The notes beneath the pieces were generated by a model that was given only the letters and a program-made list of their open reading frames with translations, did not search any database and was not told the origin of the DNA. From positions 1,054,001-1,118,000 of the forward strand of contig NZ_WOCD01000003.1 of NCBI RefSeq assembly GCF_009728465.1: a DNA stretch of 64,000 nt, read 5' to 3'. Position numbers and translations under genes: made by a program. The DNA comes from Psychrosphaera haliotis (GTDB lineage: Bacteria; Pseudomonadota; Gammaproteobacteria; Enterobacterales; Alteromonadaceae). This document shows positions 17,703 through 26,808 of this stretch, in pieces (the first letter of the stretch is position 1; each line of letters begins with the position of its first letter).

Positions 17703-19226
17703 TTATTTAACCAGTTCCACTTTGTATAAGTCTTCGCGTCTGTCTTTGAGGTTTCGAACTGTACCTTCGCTATGAAGAATTTTCAATTTATCCATATCTA
17801 AGTCGCTGAACAGTAACATCTCAGTATTTGGCGTTGCTTCGTTTAGCGTCGCATCGTGCGGGAATGAAAAGTCTGAAGGTGTTAAGACCGCTGACTGCGA
17901 ATACTGAACATCTAAACTTTCCACTTCAGGTAAATTACCCACTGAGCCTGCAATCACTACATAACATTCATTTTCGATGGCTCGAGCTTGAGCGCAATGT
18001 CTAACTCTAAGGTAACTGTTTTTGGTGTCTGTCCAAAATGGTACAAACAGAATATCTAGGCCTTGTTTGGCTAATATTCGCGACAACTCCGGAAATTCAA
18101 CGTCATAACAAATTTGTATTCCTACTCGTCCTGCATCCGTTTCAAATACTGCGATTTTATCGCCACCTTGGATAACCCAGTCGTTTTGTTCATGCGGTGT
18201 TATATGAATTTTTCGTTGCTCGTCTATTTTTCCGCTGCGATGACAGAGGTAACTGACATTATAAATTTTGTCGTCTTCGGCCAGTGGCATTGAACCGGTA
18301 ATTATATTAGCGTTATATTCTACGGCCATGCGCGACATGGCGTTTTTAAAGGTTTCGGTAAACTCAGCTAAATACCGAATCGCTTCTGTTTGATTGCTTT
18401 GTTCCGTAAGGCCCATTAGTGGCGCATTAAAAAACTCTGGAAACAAGATAAAGTCGCTTTGGTAGTCAGAAACCGTATCTACAAAGTACTCAACTTGTTT
18501 GAGCAATTCTTCTACTGATTCTACACAACGCATTTGCCATTGCACCGCACCCACTCGCACAATAGATTTTGTAGATTCTATTACGGTATCGGTAGGCTCA
18601 AACATGATGTTGTTCCACTCTAATAAAGTGGCATAACCAACAGAGCCCTGATCTTCAGGTAGATATTTTTTTAATAGTCGTTTTACTTGGAAGTCGTTTG
18701 ATAATTGAAAGCTTAAGATAGGGTCGTACAACTCTTTATGATCGACTTTTTCAATATACTCCGTTGGCGACATTTCACTACTGTAATTGTGATACAGCGG
18801 AATTCGACCACCCGCTAAAATAGCCCTCAAGTTGTACTGTCGGCACAGCTCTTTTCTCGCATCATATAAGCGTCGTCCCAACCTCATTCCTCGGTGAGTT
18901 GGTGATATCACTACATCTAATCCGTACAGCGCGTCTCCTTCTTCGTCAGAAAAAACACGGTCATGACCATCAACAATATCTTCGTAAGTGTGTGGATTGG
19001 AAAAGCGCGCATAGTCAACTTGAACGCTGAGCGCGATGCCCACTAATACGCCATCATCAACAATACCAATTTGCCCTTCTGGGAACTGATCTATCAATCT
19101 AAAAATAGTATGTGACGGCCATGCACCTCCAAGGTCTGGATAAGCACGATCCATTAAAGTCTTAATTTCTGGATATTGACCTTTGGTAAGGTTACAGATC
19201 TCTAAATGCGTTTTCTCTGCCGCCAT
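17703..19226 (-). CDS. GNAT acetyltransferase fused to carbon-nitrogen hydrolase (nitrilase superfamily)
   Basis: 507 residues. Residues ~1-210 form a GNAT N-acetyltransferase domain (LDVVISPTHRGMRLGRRLYDARKEL is the acetyl-CoA binding segment). Residues ~220-500 form a nitrilase-type hydrolase with the catalytic Glu (FILFPEFFNAPL), Lys (EQRKIHITPHE) and Cys (GIQICYDVEFPEL). The fusion is known in many bacteria; it probably hydrolyses an amide, but the substrate is unknown. The gene is a single unit, convergent with the small membrane-protein gene and divergent from the first PEP-CTERM gene. Confidence 0.92.
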   Translation of the reverse strand: MAAEKTHLEICNLTKGQYPEIKTLMDRAYPDLGGAWPSHTIFRLIDQFPEGQIGIVDDGVLVGIALSVQVDYARFSNPHTYEDIVDGHDRVFSDEEGDALYGLDVVISPTHRGMRLGRRLYDARKELCRQYNLRAILAGGRIPLYHNYSSEMSPTEYIEKVDHKELYDPILSFQLSNDFQVKRLLKKYLPEDQGSVGYATLLEWNNIMFEPTDTVIESTKSIVRVGAVQWQMRCVESVEELLKQVEYFVDTVSDYQSDFILFPEFFNAPLMGLTEQSNQTEAIRYLAEFTETFKNAMSRMAVEYNANIITGSMPLAEDDKIYNVSYLCHRSGKIDEQRKIHITPHEQNDWVIQGGDKIAVFETDAGRVGIQICYDVEFPELSRILAKQGLDILFVPFWTDTKNSYLRVRHCAQARAIENECYVVIAGSVGNLPEVESLDVQYSQSAVLTPSDFSFPHDATLNEATPNTEMLLFSDLDMDKLKILHSEGTVRNLKDRREDLYKVELVK

Positions 19227-19353
19227 TATAGCTCCAATTAAAAAATTTTATCGATTGCTCCAATAATAGAACAACTTTCTTTAGATCCTTAAATAAAACT
19301 CAGATCTTTCAAATATATATGGAGATATTATTGAAGAAATAAAGGCCTTAAAT

Positions 19354-19372
19354 GTGTCCAGTATTTTTACAC
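19354..19372. promoter_or_regulatory. 19-bp GTGTC...ACAC element (candidate activator site) before PEP-CTERM gene 1
   Basis: GTGTCCAGTATTTTTACAC has the same length and frame of conserved bases as GTGTCTGAAATATTTACAC before the second PEP-CTERM gene (22936-22954): outer GTGTC and TTTACAC are identical. Its centre lies about 60 bp upstream of a sigma-54-like promoter, a usual distance for an enhancer-binding protein. A PrsR-type regulator is the natural candidate, by inference. Confidence 0.6.
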
Positions 19373-19420
19373 ATAAATCTGTTTATTTTTAACACACCAG
19401 TGTGGTCAAGGGATTGCCAT

Positions 19421-19437
19421 TTGGCGCTGATATTGCT
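19421..19437 (+). promoter_or_regulatory. Sigma-54-type promoter of PEP-CTERM gene 1
   Basis: TTGGCGCTGATATTGCT carries GG at 19423-19424 and GC at 19435-19436, the exact 12-base spacing of -24/-12 promoters (consensus TGGCAC N5 TTGC). It lies 59 bp before the start codon. Confidence 0.65.
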
Positions 19438-19495
19438 TATCGAAGTATAACTTTAAAGATAAATAGTTATTTGCACAAACAAGGACATAATAATA

Positions 19496-20947
19496 ATGAA
19501 AATGTTAAAAACACTACTAACCACAGTAGTAGTATTTTTTGTTTTATCACTGCAAGTTAAAGCTGACGTAATTTTAACGGGTATGGGTGGTGAAAACGGA
19601 CTCGGTGAAGTAGCTACACCGATGGTTGACGATGGTTCTAGTAATGAGTTGAACTTACCGTTTTCCGTTAACTTCTTTGGTGAAACTTATGAGTCGTTTT
19701 TTGTGAATACAAACGGAAACTTAAGTTTTGTTGGCGGATTCAACGGCTTTCAAGGGTCTTCTTTTGACCAAGCAACCCTTCCTATAATTGCGCCATTTTG
19801 GGGCGATGTGAACATCAACTGCGGTGGTGGAGAGTTTGAAGGTGATAGCTCTTCAACTGGCGAATGCGGAAACATATATATAGGTGCTCCTGCTGAAGGT
19901 GTTGTAGCGGTAACGTGGCACGAAGTTGCTGAATTCGGTAACTCTGAATCAGGTGAGCGAAATACTTTCCAAGCAGTTTTGATTGATCGCTCCGCCGATA
20001 CTGGCACAGCGGGTGACTTTGATCTTGAGTTTCGTTATGAAACATTAGAGTGGAGTGACAATGCCCAAGCTGGATTTGCCGCTGGTAACGGCTTCATTGA
20101 CGAGTGTCGAGGTGGTGATTGTGAATGCCCAGGCGGTGACTGTGATTGTCCTTTTGGCGATTGTGAATGCCCTCCTGGAGAGTGCGAACCTAACATCCCT
20201 CAAAGTGTTCCTGCTCCTCAAATGGCAGAAGTTACGCAAGTAGAAACTAGGTTAGAGGATCTGCCTGTACTAGAGGAAACACCTGTGCTTGAAGAAGTGG
20301 AAGTGGAAATGACAACGTCATATTCATTACCGGGTGCATTGACTGATGACGTAGTTGATTTAGCGAATACATCAAATACTGGCGAAGAAGGTATTTGGAG
20401 CTTTTCATTCCGTGATGGTCAGTTCTTAGAGCCGGGCGTAACTCCTGAAAACCCAATTATGCCAATTTCTGAAGGTGAAGATGGTTGGGCATTTGACTTT
20501 GACGTTGATTTTGACGAAATCGTATTTATCGACCCTGACGTTGCCGTTGGTTACGACTACTTTGTTGATAGCGGCTCTAACTTTGCGTCAGTTATTTTAC
20601 CTGACGGTTTTAATGCTAACTACGAGCTTTGGTTAATGGGTGCAAACGGCTGGGAATTTTCTCAGTTCTTAGATGCAAACTTCCGCCACTTCTTTGGACC
20701 TGATGGTGTTTCTCAATTCCGTATTTTAGGTATTGATACGTCAAATATGGTTGACCCTACTGACCCTACTGCGTTTGTTACTGGTCTATCATTCATTAAT
20801 GCTGGTAATCAACAAGTTCGCCAAGTAGCTCTTACTGAGTTTGTTCCTGATGCTACCAATGTTGATGAGCCTAACCCACTAATGCTTTTATTGGTTGGTT
20901 GTGGTTTTATTGCATTACAACGCAGAAGAAAACTAAAAGCAGCGTAA
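19496..20947 (+). CDS. PEP-CTERM nidogen-like exported protein with cysteine-rich repeat (paralogue 1)
   Basis: 483 residues. The signal peptide runs to ~23 (…LQVKA). Residues ~25-195 resemble a nidogen extracellular domain (LPFSVNFFGETYESFFVNTNGNLSF, PIIAPFWGDVNI, RNTFQAVLIDRS). Residues 204-230 hold eight Cys in a regular C-x4-C-x-C pattern made by four 7-residue units. A C-terminal domain (~295-455) is shared with the protein at 23116. It ends EPNPLMLLLVGCGFIALQRR plus a basic tail, a PEP-CTERM sorting signal read by an exosortase, so the protein is probably processed at the membrane and released or attached to extracellular polymer. The start has AAGGAC upstream. Confidence 0.88.
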   Translation: MKMLKTLLTTVVVFFVLSLQVKADVILTGMGGENGLGEVATPMVDDGSSNELNLPFSVNFFGETYESFFVNTNGNLSFVGGFNGFQGSSFDQATLPIIAPFWGDVNINCGGGEFEGDSSSTGECGNIYIGAPAEGVVAVTWHEVAEFGNSESGERNTFQAVLIDRSADTGTAGDFDLEFRYETLEWSDNAQAGFAAGNGFIDECRGGDCECPGGDCDCPFGDCECPPGECEPNIPQSVPAPQMAEVTQVETRLEDLPVLEETPVLEEVEVEMTTSYSLPGALTDDVVDLANTSNTGEEGIWSFSFRDGQFLEPGVTPENPIMPISEGEDGWAFDFDVDFDEIVFIDPDVAVGYDYFVDSGSNFASVILPDGFNANYELWLMGANGWEFSQFLDANFRHFFGPDGVSQFRILGIDTSNMVDPTDPTAFVTGLSFINAGNQQVRQVALTEFVPDATNVDEPNPLMLLLVGCGFIALQRRRKLKAA

Positions 20948-20964
20948 TTTAACGTTGTTAACAG

Positions 20965-20989
20965 AAAAGGAACTTCGGTTCCTTTTTTT
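20965..20989 (+). terminator. Rho-independent terminator after PEP-CTERM gene 1
   Basis: GGAAC (20969-20973), TTCG tetraloop, GTTCC (20978-20982), flanked by AAAA before and seven T after. Confidence 0.9.
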
Positions 20990-21118
20990 ATGCCTGAAAT
21001 ATAAGCGGTTCCACAATTTGCTTAATGAAAATAATGCAAACTCTCACTATAAATGCTAAAAACACCTCACTGACTTTACTTCGTCAAACAACAAAAATTA
21101 CCCACCGAAGAGGCTCAC

Positions 21119-22788
21119 ATGAAATTTAAATTAAAGCACTTTGCATTTACGGCCATTGCCGCTAGCTTTTTAGTTGCTTGTTCTAAAGCACCAGAACAAA
21201 AACCGATGCGTTAGGCTCACCATTAACTGTTGAATACATTGGCGACAAATCACGACTAGATATTTATCATCCGGTTGAATTAACTGCCGACTTAAGCCAC
21301 TTGAGCAAAAAGCAGCAAGAAATGCTAGGCGTTCTAATTGACGCATCTGAAATTATGGATGACTTATTTTGGATGCAGGCATTTGGTGAAGATAAAGCCT
21401 CGTTTTTAGACAAAATTAAAGATCCAAAGGTTCGTGCGTTTGCTGAAATCAACTATGGACCTTGGGACAGACTAAACGGCGACAAGCCATTTTTATCTGG
21501 TTACGCTGAAAAATTCCCTGGAGCTGAGTTTTACCCTGCGGATATGAGCAAAGCTGAATTTGAAAAGCTTAAGTTAGCCGACAAAGATGGTTTATATTCA
21601 ATTATTGAGCGCAACAAAAAAGGTAAGCTTGAGATTGCTCCTTATCATCAAGAGTATCAAGGTGAAATGCGTCGCGCGGCTTCGTTGTTAATAACAGCAG
21701 CTTCTTATGCAGAAGATGAAGAATTCAAAAACTATCTAACCATGCGTGCAGAAGCGCTTGTTACTGACGAGTATCAAGCATCAGACTTTGCTTGGATGGA
21801 TATGAAGAACAACCCAATTGATGTTGTCATTGGCCCTATTGAAACTTATGAAGATCAGCTGTTTGGTTATCGTGCCGCTTTTGAATCTTATGTTCTTGTT
21901 AAAGACATGAGCTGGAGCGAGCGATTAGCAAAATACGCAGCTTACTTACCAGAATTACAGCAAGGTTTGCCTGTACCTGCAAAATACAAAGCTGAAACGC
22001 CAGGATCAGATGCAGACTTAAACGCCTATGACGTGATTTATTACGCGGGCCATTCAAATGCCGGTAGTAAAACAATTGCGATTAACTTACCAAATGATGA
22101 AGAAGTTCAGCTTAAAAAAGGCACACGTCGCCTGCAGTTGAAAAATGCTATGCAAGCTAAGTTTGATCACATATTAGTGCCTATTGCAGAGCAACTAATT
22201 GTTCCAGAACAACGTAAAAACATAACGTTTACGGCGTTTTTTGCAAATACCATGTTCCATGAAGTTGCCCACGGATTAGGCATCAAACAAGTTATTGGTA
22301 CAGGTCAAACTGTACGTGGCGCGTTAAAAGAACATGCCTCAGCACTTGAAGAAGGCAAAGCGGACATTTTAGGTTTGTACATGATTCGCCAATTACTTGA
22401 AAAAGGCGCTATTGATGAGGGAACACTTGAAGATTATTACACTACCTTTATGGCGGGCATTTTCCGTTCAGTTCGTTTTGGTGCGAGTTCAGCTCACGGT
22501 AAAGCAAACATGGTTCGTTTTAACTACTTTAAAGAACAAGGCGCATTCAGCCGTGACGAACAAGGCTTTTACAGCGTAGACATTGAAAAAATGAAAACGG
22601 CGATTGACGGCTTATCTAATATTATCTTAAAGCTACAAGGTGATGGCGATTATGACGGTGTTGCGAAATTAGTAGCCGAAAAAGGACTAATTAACACAGA
22701 CCTTCAGGCTGATTTAGCTAAATTGACCAAAGCCAACATCCCTGTGGATATTACCTTCAAACAAGGCAAGCAAGTATTAGGGCTTTAA
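21119..22788 (+). CDS. Dipeptidyl-peptidase III-like (M49-type) zinc peptidase lipoprotein, frameshifted near N-terminus
   Basis: The ATG at 21119 opens a lipoprotein signal (FTAIAASFLVAC, lipobox LVAC), then stops at TAG 21212. The downstream frame continues KTDALGSPLTVEYIGDKS into the 21301-22788 reading frame. Adding one A to the A5 run at 21198-21202 joins the two, so I annotate one gene of ~556 residues. The zinc site is MFHEVAHGLG (HEXXH) with the second motif EEGKADILGLYM (EEXXXD), as in M49 relatives. It probably cleaves peptides in the periplasm or at the outer membrane. Without repair the mature domain would need an internal start. It lies between the two PEP-CTERM genes with its own promoter region. 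Confidence 0.82.
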
Positions 22789-22820
22789 TCACCCAAATCT
22801 AATTAGTTTACCTATTTTCT

Positions 22821-22845
22821 AAGCCTTCCTCGTGAAGGCTTTTTA
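22821..22845 (+). terminator. Rho-independent terminator after the M49-like gene
   Basis: AAGCCTTC (22821-22828) pairs with GAAGGCTT (22834-22841), followed by a T-run. The remaining gap up to 23115 is AT-rich and holds the regulatory sites of the next gene. Confidence 0.9.
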
Positions 22846-22935
22846 TTGTCTAAAGCCTTTATTATCTGAAAGGTCTAATGTCTAAAACTCGTTCTGTTTA
22901 AAACCTTTACAACTTGAACAAAAAACAAACACCAA

Positions 22936-22954
22936 GTGTCTGAAATATTTACAC
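22936..22954. promoter_or_regulatory. 19-bp GTGTC...ACAC element before PEP-CTERM gene 2
   Basis: GTGTCTGAAATATTTACAC matches the element at 19354-19372 in both ends and in length. It is centred about 103 bp upstream of a sigma-54-like promoter. Finding the pair before two paralogous genes separated by an unrelated peptidase gene supports real function. Confidence 0.6.
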
Positions 22955-23045
22955 TTTTATTTATCACATTTGTTTTTAACAAAAAACTAAATTTAAACCG
23001 ATTTAAAAACAACAACTTAGTTACGAATCCTGAACCTTAATATCT

Positions 23046-23062
23046 GTGGCCTAAAATTTGCT
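23046..23062 (+). promoter_or_regulatory. Sigma-54-type promoter of PEP-CTERM gene 2
   Basis: GTGGCCTAAAATTTGCT has GG at 23048-23049 and GC at 23060-23061, the required 12-base spacing, 54 bp before the start codon. The match outside GG/GC is moderate. Confidence 0.55.
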
Positions 23063-23115
23063 CAGGTGATACCAGACAAATTCAAACAATCACATTTACT
23101 AAAGGGATTTTCATA

Positions 23116-24468
23116 ATGAAAAAACAATCGCTTTCCTTACTTGCAGGTTTAATTATTGGTGCCTCGCCAATGTTAGCAACTGCTGATCCTATTCTTACAG
23201 GTTTTAACCACGTAGGTTTAGATGCCAATATTTCTGAAGACTTTGGCAGCGAAGTTCATGGCCCATATGGCGGTTACGCTTATACGCACCAATTTTTAGG
23301 TAACTATTTGATGAATGGCACTGAATACAGCCATTTTAATATTGGTGTAAATGGATCAGTTGGTTTAATAGAAGCAAGCGAAGGATTTGGTTGGGGTGTT
23401 GCAAATTTTGATGCTGCGTTTACACCTTTTTTAAGTTCAATTGATACATTCTGTAATGATTGCGGCTCTATTTATATGGGCATGAGCGATGACAGAACTA
23501 CAACAGCTATAACTTGGTCTAACGTAGCTCAAGCTATGGGTGACAGCGATGCCAGAAACACTTTTCAAATGGTTGTTATAGATCGTAGCGGTATGCCAAT
23601 ACCGGGCAACTCGGGTGGATTGGGCGGTATAGGTCCACAGGACCTACCTTTAGTATCGGATTTTGATATTGAATTCAGATATGGTGAGCTTTCTTGGAAT
23701 GGTTTAAATGGCGGCGCTGGCGATACAGTTGCATTTGCGGGTATTGTGCCTGATGCTAATGATATTTCTAGTATCGTTCACTTACCAGGTTCAGGCACAC
23801 CAGATGTAAATGAGTTAGCTAATACTACAAATGTTGAAGGCGGAGAAGCTGGCGTTTGGCGTTTTGAATATCGCAACGGTGAACTTCAAGATCCTGGTTT
23901 TAGTGCACCAGCTCCAACTGGTAGTACAGGTACTGGTACCGCTGATGACCCTTTTATGCCAATTGAAAACGAATCAGATCTTCCTGGTTGGGCGTTTGAA
24001 ATAATCGTAGGTCCAGAAGAAGTTGTATTTATAGACCCTGAAGTGGCTATTGGTTATGACTACTATGTCGACAATGGTGAAAACTTTGCGTCAGTTATTT
24101 TACCGACTGGTTTTGACGATAACTTATTCGATCTATGGTTATTAGATGCAAATGGAGACTGGATACTTCAAGGCGACCTATTAACTGGTGGTGTTGAATA
24201 CTTCTTTGGTCCGGATGGTGTATCTGCGTTTAGAATCATGGGTATTGATATTACAGGTATGCTTGATCCTAATGACCCAACTGCTTTTGTAACGGGTGTT
24301 TCATTTGTTGATAATGGTTCAGGCCAACCTCAACAGCAATCTATTCGCCAAGTAGCAATTGCACAAGAAGTTAACGATGTGAGCGAACCAAACGGTTTAG
24401 CTTTAATGCTATTAGCATTAGGTGGAATTGTTGCAATGTCACGTCGTAAAAAGAAATGCATCGCATAA
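23116..24468 (+). CDS. PEP-CTERM nidogen-like exported protein (paralogue 2)
   Basis: 450 residues with a signal peptide (…SPMLATA). The N-terminal half resembles the nidogen domain of the protein at 19496 (FNIGVNGSVGLIE, DARNTFQMVVIDRS, FDIEFRYGELSW) and the C-terminal domain is clearly homologous (EVVFIDPEVAIGYDYYVD, FGPDGVSAFRIMGIDITGM, DPTAFVTGVSF). It lacks the cysteine repeat. It ends SEPNGLALMLLALGGIVAMS plus RRKKK, a PEP-CTERM signal for an exosortase not encoded here. The likely place is outside the cell or in biofilm matrix, by family inference. AAGGGATT precedes the start. Confidence 0.88.
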   Translation: MKKQSLSLLAGLIIGASPMLATADPILTGFNHVGLDANISEDFGSEVHGPYGGYAYTHQFLGNYLMNGTEYSHFNIGVNGSVGLIEASEGFGWGVANFDAAFTPFLSSIDTFCNDCGSIYMGMSDDRTTTAITWSNVAQAMGDSDARNTFQMVVIDRSGMPIPGNSGGLGGIGPQDLPLVSDFDIEFRYGELSWNGLNGGAGDTVAFAGIVPDANDISSIVHLPGSGTPDVNELANTTNVEGGEAGVWRFEYRNGELQDPGFSAPAPTGSTGTGTADDPFMPIENESDLPGWAFEIIVGPEEVVFIDPEVAIGYDYYVDNGENFASVILPTGFDDNLFDLWLLDANGDWILQGDLLTGGVEYFFGPDGVSAFRIMGIDITGMLDPNDPTAFVTGVSFVDNGSGQPQQQSIRQVAIAQEVNDVSEPNGLALMLLALGGIVAMSRRKKKCIA

Positions 24469-24537
24469 GCTACATATAGTTTATTTCGCCAAGTAATTCC
24501 TTATGAGTTACTTGGTTGCGAGACTAAATTGAAGTAT

Positions 24538-24559
24538 AAAGGGGCTTGTCCCCTTTTTT
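24538..24559 (+). terminator. Rho-independent terminator after PEP-CTERM gene 2
   Basis: AAAGGGG (24538-24544), loop CTTGT, CCCC (24550-24553) and six T. A second stem, CCAAGTAA (24489-24496) with TTACTTGG (24508-24515), lies upstream but has no T-run. Confidence 0.85.
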
Positions 24560-24571
24560 AATGGATTAAAT

Positions 24572-25066
24572 ATGAAGTACACATTCATCACTCCCCTACT
24601 TATCGCTATTCTAACCTTTAGCAACTTTGCATTTGCAAGCAATCAAGCAAACGATTCTCAACCACGTGGGTTCGGAAATTGGCAGTTAATTTGTGATAAA
24701 AAGCCTTGTTTTATTAATCAGTCTTTAATTGCATCAAATGGCAAAAAATCTGGCATTGTTGGATCTTTAAATATTACTCGCATTCAAAATGACAGAACCA
24801 TGTTAACTATTAAGTTAAGTAAAAATGCCCTTCAGAGCGCAGGTATTGGAATAAAGGTTGATAACCATAAAGACACCCGAGTAAAAATATTGGGTTGTGA
24901 CGCAAAAGTTTGTCAAACCAACGTTTTAGTTGATGAGCAATTGCAGTCTGAGTTTGAAAGTGGCAGAGCGCTGCGCATTGTTTATTTTGACAACAACACC
25001 AAAAAGCAAGTCACCTTACCTTTTACCCTTAATGGATACTCTGAAGCCTTTAAGGCGATGAATTAG
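24572..25066 (+). CDS. IalB-like (invasion-associated locus B) periplasmic protein
   Basis: 164 residues with a signal peptide (…FSNFAFA). The family pattern is visible: FGNWQLICDKKPCFINQSL, where IalB proteins have W-x-x-x-C and paired Cys, a central hydrophobic-beta stretch, KILGCDAKVCQTNVLVDEQL, and FDNNTKKQVTLPFTLNGYSEAF near the end. Four cysteines probably form disulfides. Despite the name, most members are environmental proteins of unknown role. It starts 13 bp after the terminator of the previous gene, so its promoter must overlap or it depends on read-through. Confidence 0.8.
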   Translation: MKYTFITPLLIAILTFSNFAFASNQANDSQPRGFGNWQLICDKKPCFINQSLIASNGKKSGIVGSLNITRIQNDRTMLTIKLSKNALQSAGIGIKVDNHKDTRVKILGCDAKVCQTNVLVDEQLQSEFESGRALRIVYFDNNTKKQVTLPFTLNGYSEAFKAMN

Positions 25067-25172
25067 TCTAGTATTTTTAATTCCTGTAATAAATTTGTTC
25101 AAAGTTCTGTAATTTTTGATTAAATTATCGTAGCTTGTTTTTTGGACATAACAATTACAATAAGGTTTTAAA

Positions 25173-26714
25173 ATGGACAACGCATCAACTTCGGTAATGC
25201 AGCGAATTTTAAATAAGGTAGAGATCTGGGGTAATAAATTACCAGATCCCGCTGCATTATTTATCTCTTTACTGGCAATAGTTTGGGTTTTATCCTGGGC
25301 GCTTTCGGGAATCGATTTTAACGTAATAGACCCTCGCTCTGGCCAAGATCTGGTTATCAATAATCAGCTTGCTGGGGATGCAATGACCCAGTTTTTCTCT
25401 TCTATCGTGACCAACTTTTCACACTTCCATCCCGTTGGCGTTGTATTAGTAGCAATGCTAGGTATAGGCGTTGCCGAATACTCTGGATTTATCAATGCTG
25501 GCTTAAGAGCATTATTGTCAGTCACTGCTAAATGGCTTTTAACGCCAATGATTATTCTTATTGGTATAGTTAGTCACTCTGCCGTGGATGCTGGTTATGT
25601 ATTAGTAATACCTCTTGGTGGTGTTATCTTTTATGCGGCAGGCCGTCACCCATTAGCTGGTATTGCAGCTGCATTTGCTGGTGTATCCGGTGGTTTTTCT
25701 GCTAACTTTGTTCCTTCTGCTTTAGACCCAATGTTGCAAGGCATATCGCAGGCCGGCGCTCAGTTATTGGATCCTACAATTACGTTAAATCCATTAAATA
25801 ATTACTTCTTCACTACTGTCTCCTCTATTTTAATTACCGGTTTAGGTTGGTTTATAACCGATAAAATCGTCGAGCCTAAGCTTCAAGCAAATAAGTTAGA
25901 CGGTGACCTATCTGATTTACCTACTATGGATCCTCTTACGGACAAAGAACGCAAAGCATTACGTTTTGCACTAGCGTCTATTGTTGCTAGTTTTGTGGTG
26001 CTTTTTGTTACAGCGTCTTATGAGACATCTCCATGGCGAGCAGAAGATGGTTCATTAACCTCTTTCACCGCACCTTTAATGAAGTCAATTGTGCCATTAA
26101 TATTCCTATTGTTTTTAATACCGGGCTTAGTCTACGGCGTGGCTATTGGTAGCATCAAAAACAGTAAACAGTTTATTGAGGGTATGAGTAAAGCAATGTC
26201 TGGCATGGGCTATTATTTGGTCATCATGTTTTTTATTGCACAGTTTATTTATGCTTTTGGGCAATCTAACTTAGGTATATTACTAGCGGTCAAAGGCGCT
26301 GGTTTCTTAAAAGCGCTTGCGTTACCTGGTGGCGTAACCATTGCGGGCATTATTTTCCTAACCGGATTTATTAACTTATTTGTTGGTTCAGCATCGGCAA
26401 AGTGGGCACTGTTAGCGCCTATATTTATACCAATGTTAATGCAGTTAGGTATTTCGCCAGATTTAGCACAGGCGGCTTATCGTATTGGCGACTCGAGTAC
26501 TAATATCATTACTCCTTTAATGCCGTACTTCCCATTAGTGGTGGTATTTTGCCAACGATATGTTAAAAACGCCGGAATAGGTACGCTAACCGCCATGATG
26601 TTACCGTTCTCTGTTTGTTTCTTAATTGCATGGACACTGTTTTTATTAGCTTATTGGGGCCTAGACATTCCTCTGGGTATACAAGCTAGCTACGACTATG
26701 CGCCGAGCAATTAA
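25173..26714 (+). CDS. abgT: AbgT-family transporter
   Basis: 513 residues, about 12 hydrophobic segments. The start NKVEIWGNKLPDPAALFISL, the internal hairpin FAGVSGGFSANFVPSALDPM and the late GDSSTNIITPLMPYFPLV are hallmarks of AbgT transporters. These import p-aminobenzoyl-glutamate or export sulfonamides; in marine bacteria they often travel with peptidases, so a dipeptide-like substrate is possible. The neighbouring TonB receptor and amidohydrolase fit such uptake. The TTTTAAA before the start gives no strong ribosome site apart from AAGG at 25161-25164. Confidence 0.9.
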   Translation: MDNASTSVMQRILNKVEIWGNKLPDPAALFISLLAIVWVLSWALSGIDFNVIDPRSGQDLVINNQLAGDAMTQFFSSIVTNFSHFHPVGVVLVAMLGIGVAEYSGFINAGLRALLSVTAKWLLTPMIILIGIVSHSAVDAGYVLVIPLGGVIFYAAGRHPLAGIAAAFAGVSGGFSANFVPSALDPMLQGISQAGAQLLDPTITLNPLNNYFFTTVSSILITGLGWFITDKIVEPKLQANKLDGDLSDLPTMDPLTDKERKALRFALASIVASFVVLFVTASYETSPWRAEDGSLTSFTAPLMKSIVPLIFLLFLIPGLVYGVAIGSIKNSKQFIEGMSKAMSGMGYYLVIMFFIAQFIYAFGQSNLGILLAVKGAGFLKALALPGGVTIAGIIFLTGFINLFVGSASAKWALLAPIFIPMLMQLGISPDLAQAAYRIGDSSTNIITPLMPYFPLVVVFCQRYVKNAGIGTLTAMMLPFSVCFLIAWTLFLLAYWGLDIPLGIQASYDYAPSN

Positions 26715-26753
26715 ACAAGGCCTATAGTTTAATCCGTTAACTATATAAATATT

Positions 26754-26787
26754 AGGTGCTTTTCAATTCTTGATTAGCGCCTTTTTT
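26754..26787 (+). terminator. Probable terminator of abgT
   Basis: AGGTGCT (26754-26760) pairs with AGCGCCT (26775-26781) with one G-T pair, a 14-base loop, then six T. Confidence 0.6.
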
Positions 26788-26808
26788 ACTCTCTAACTTC
26801 TTTTAATG

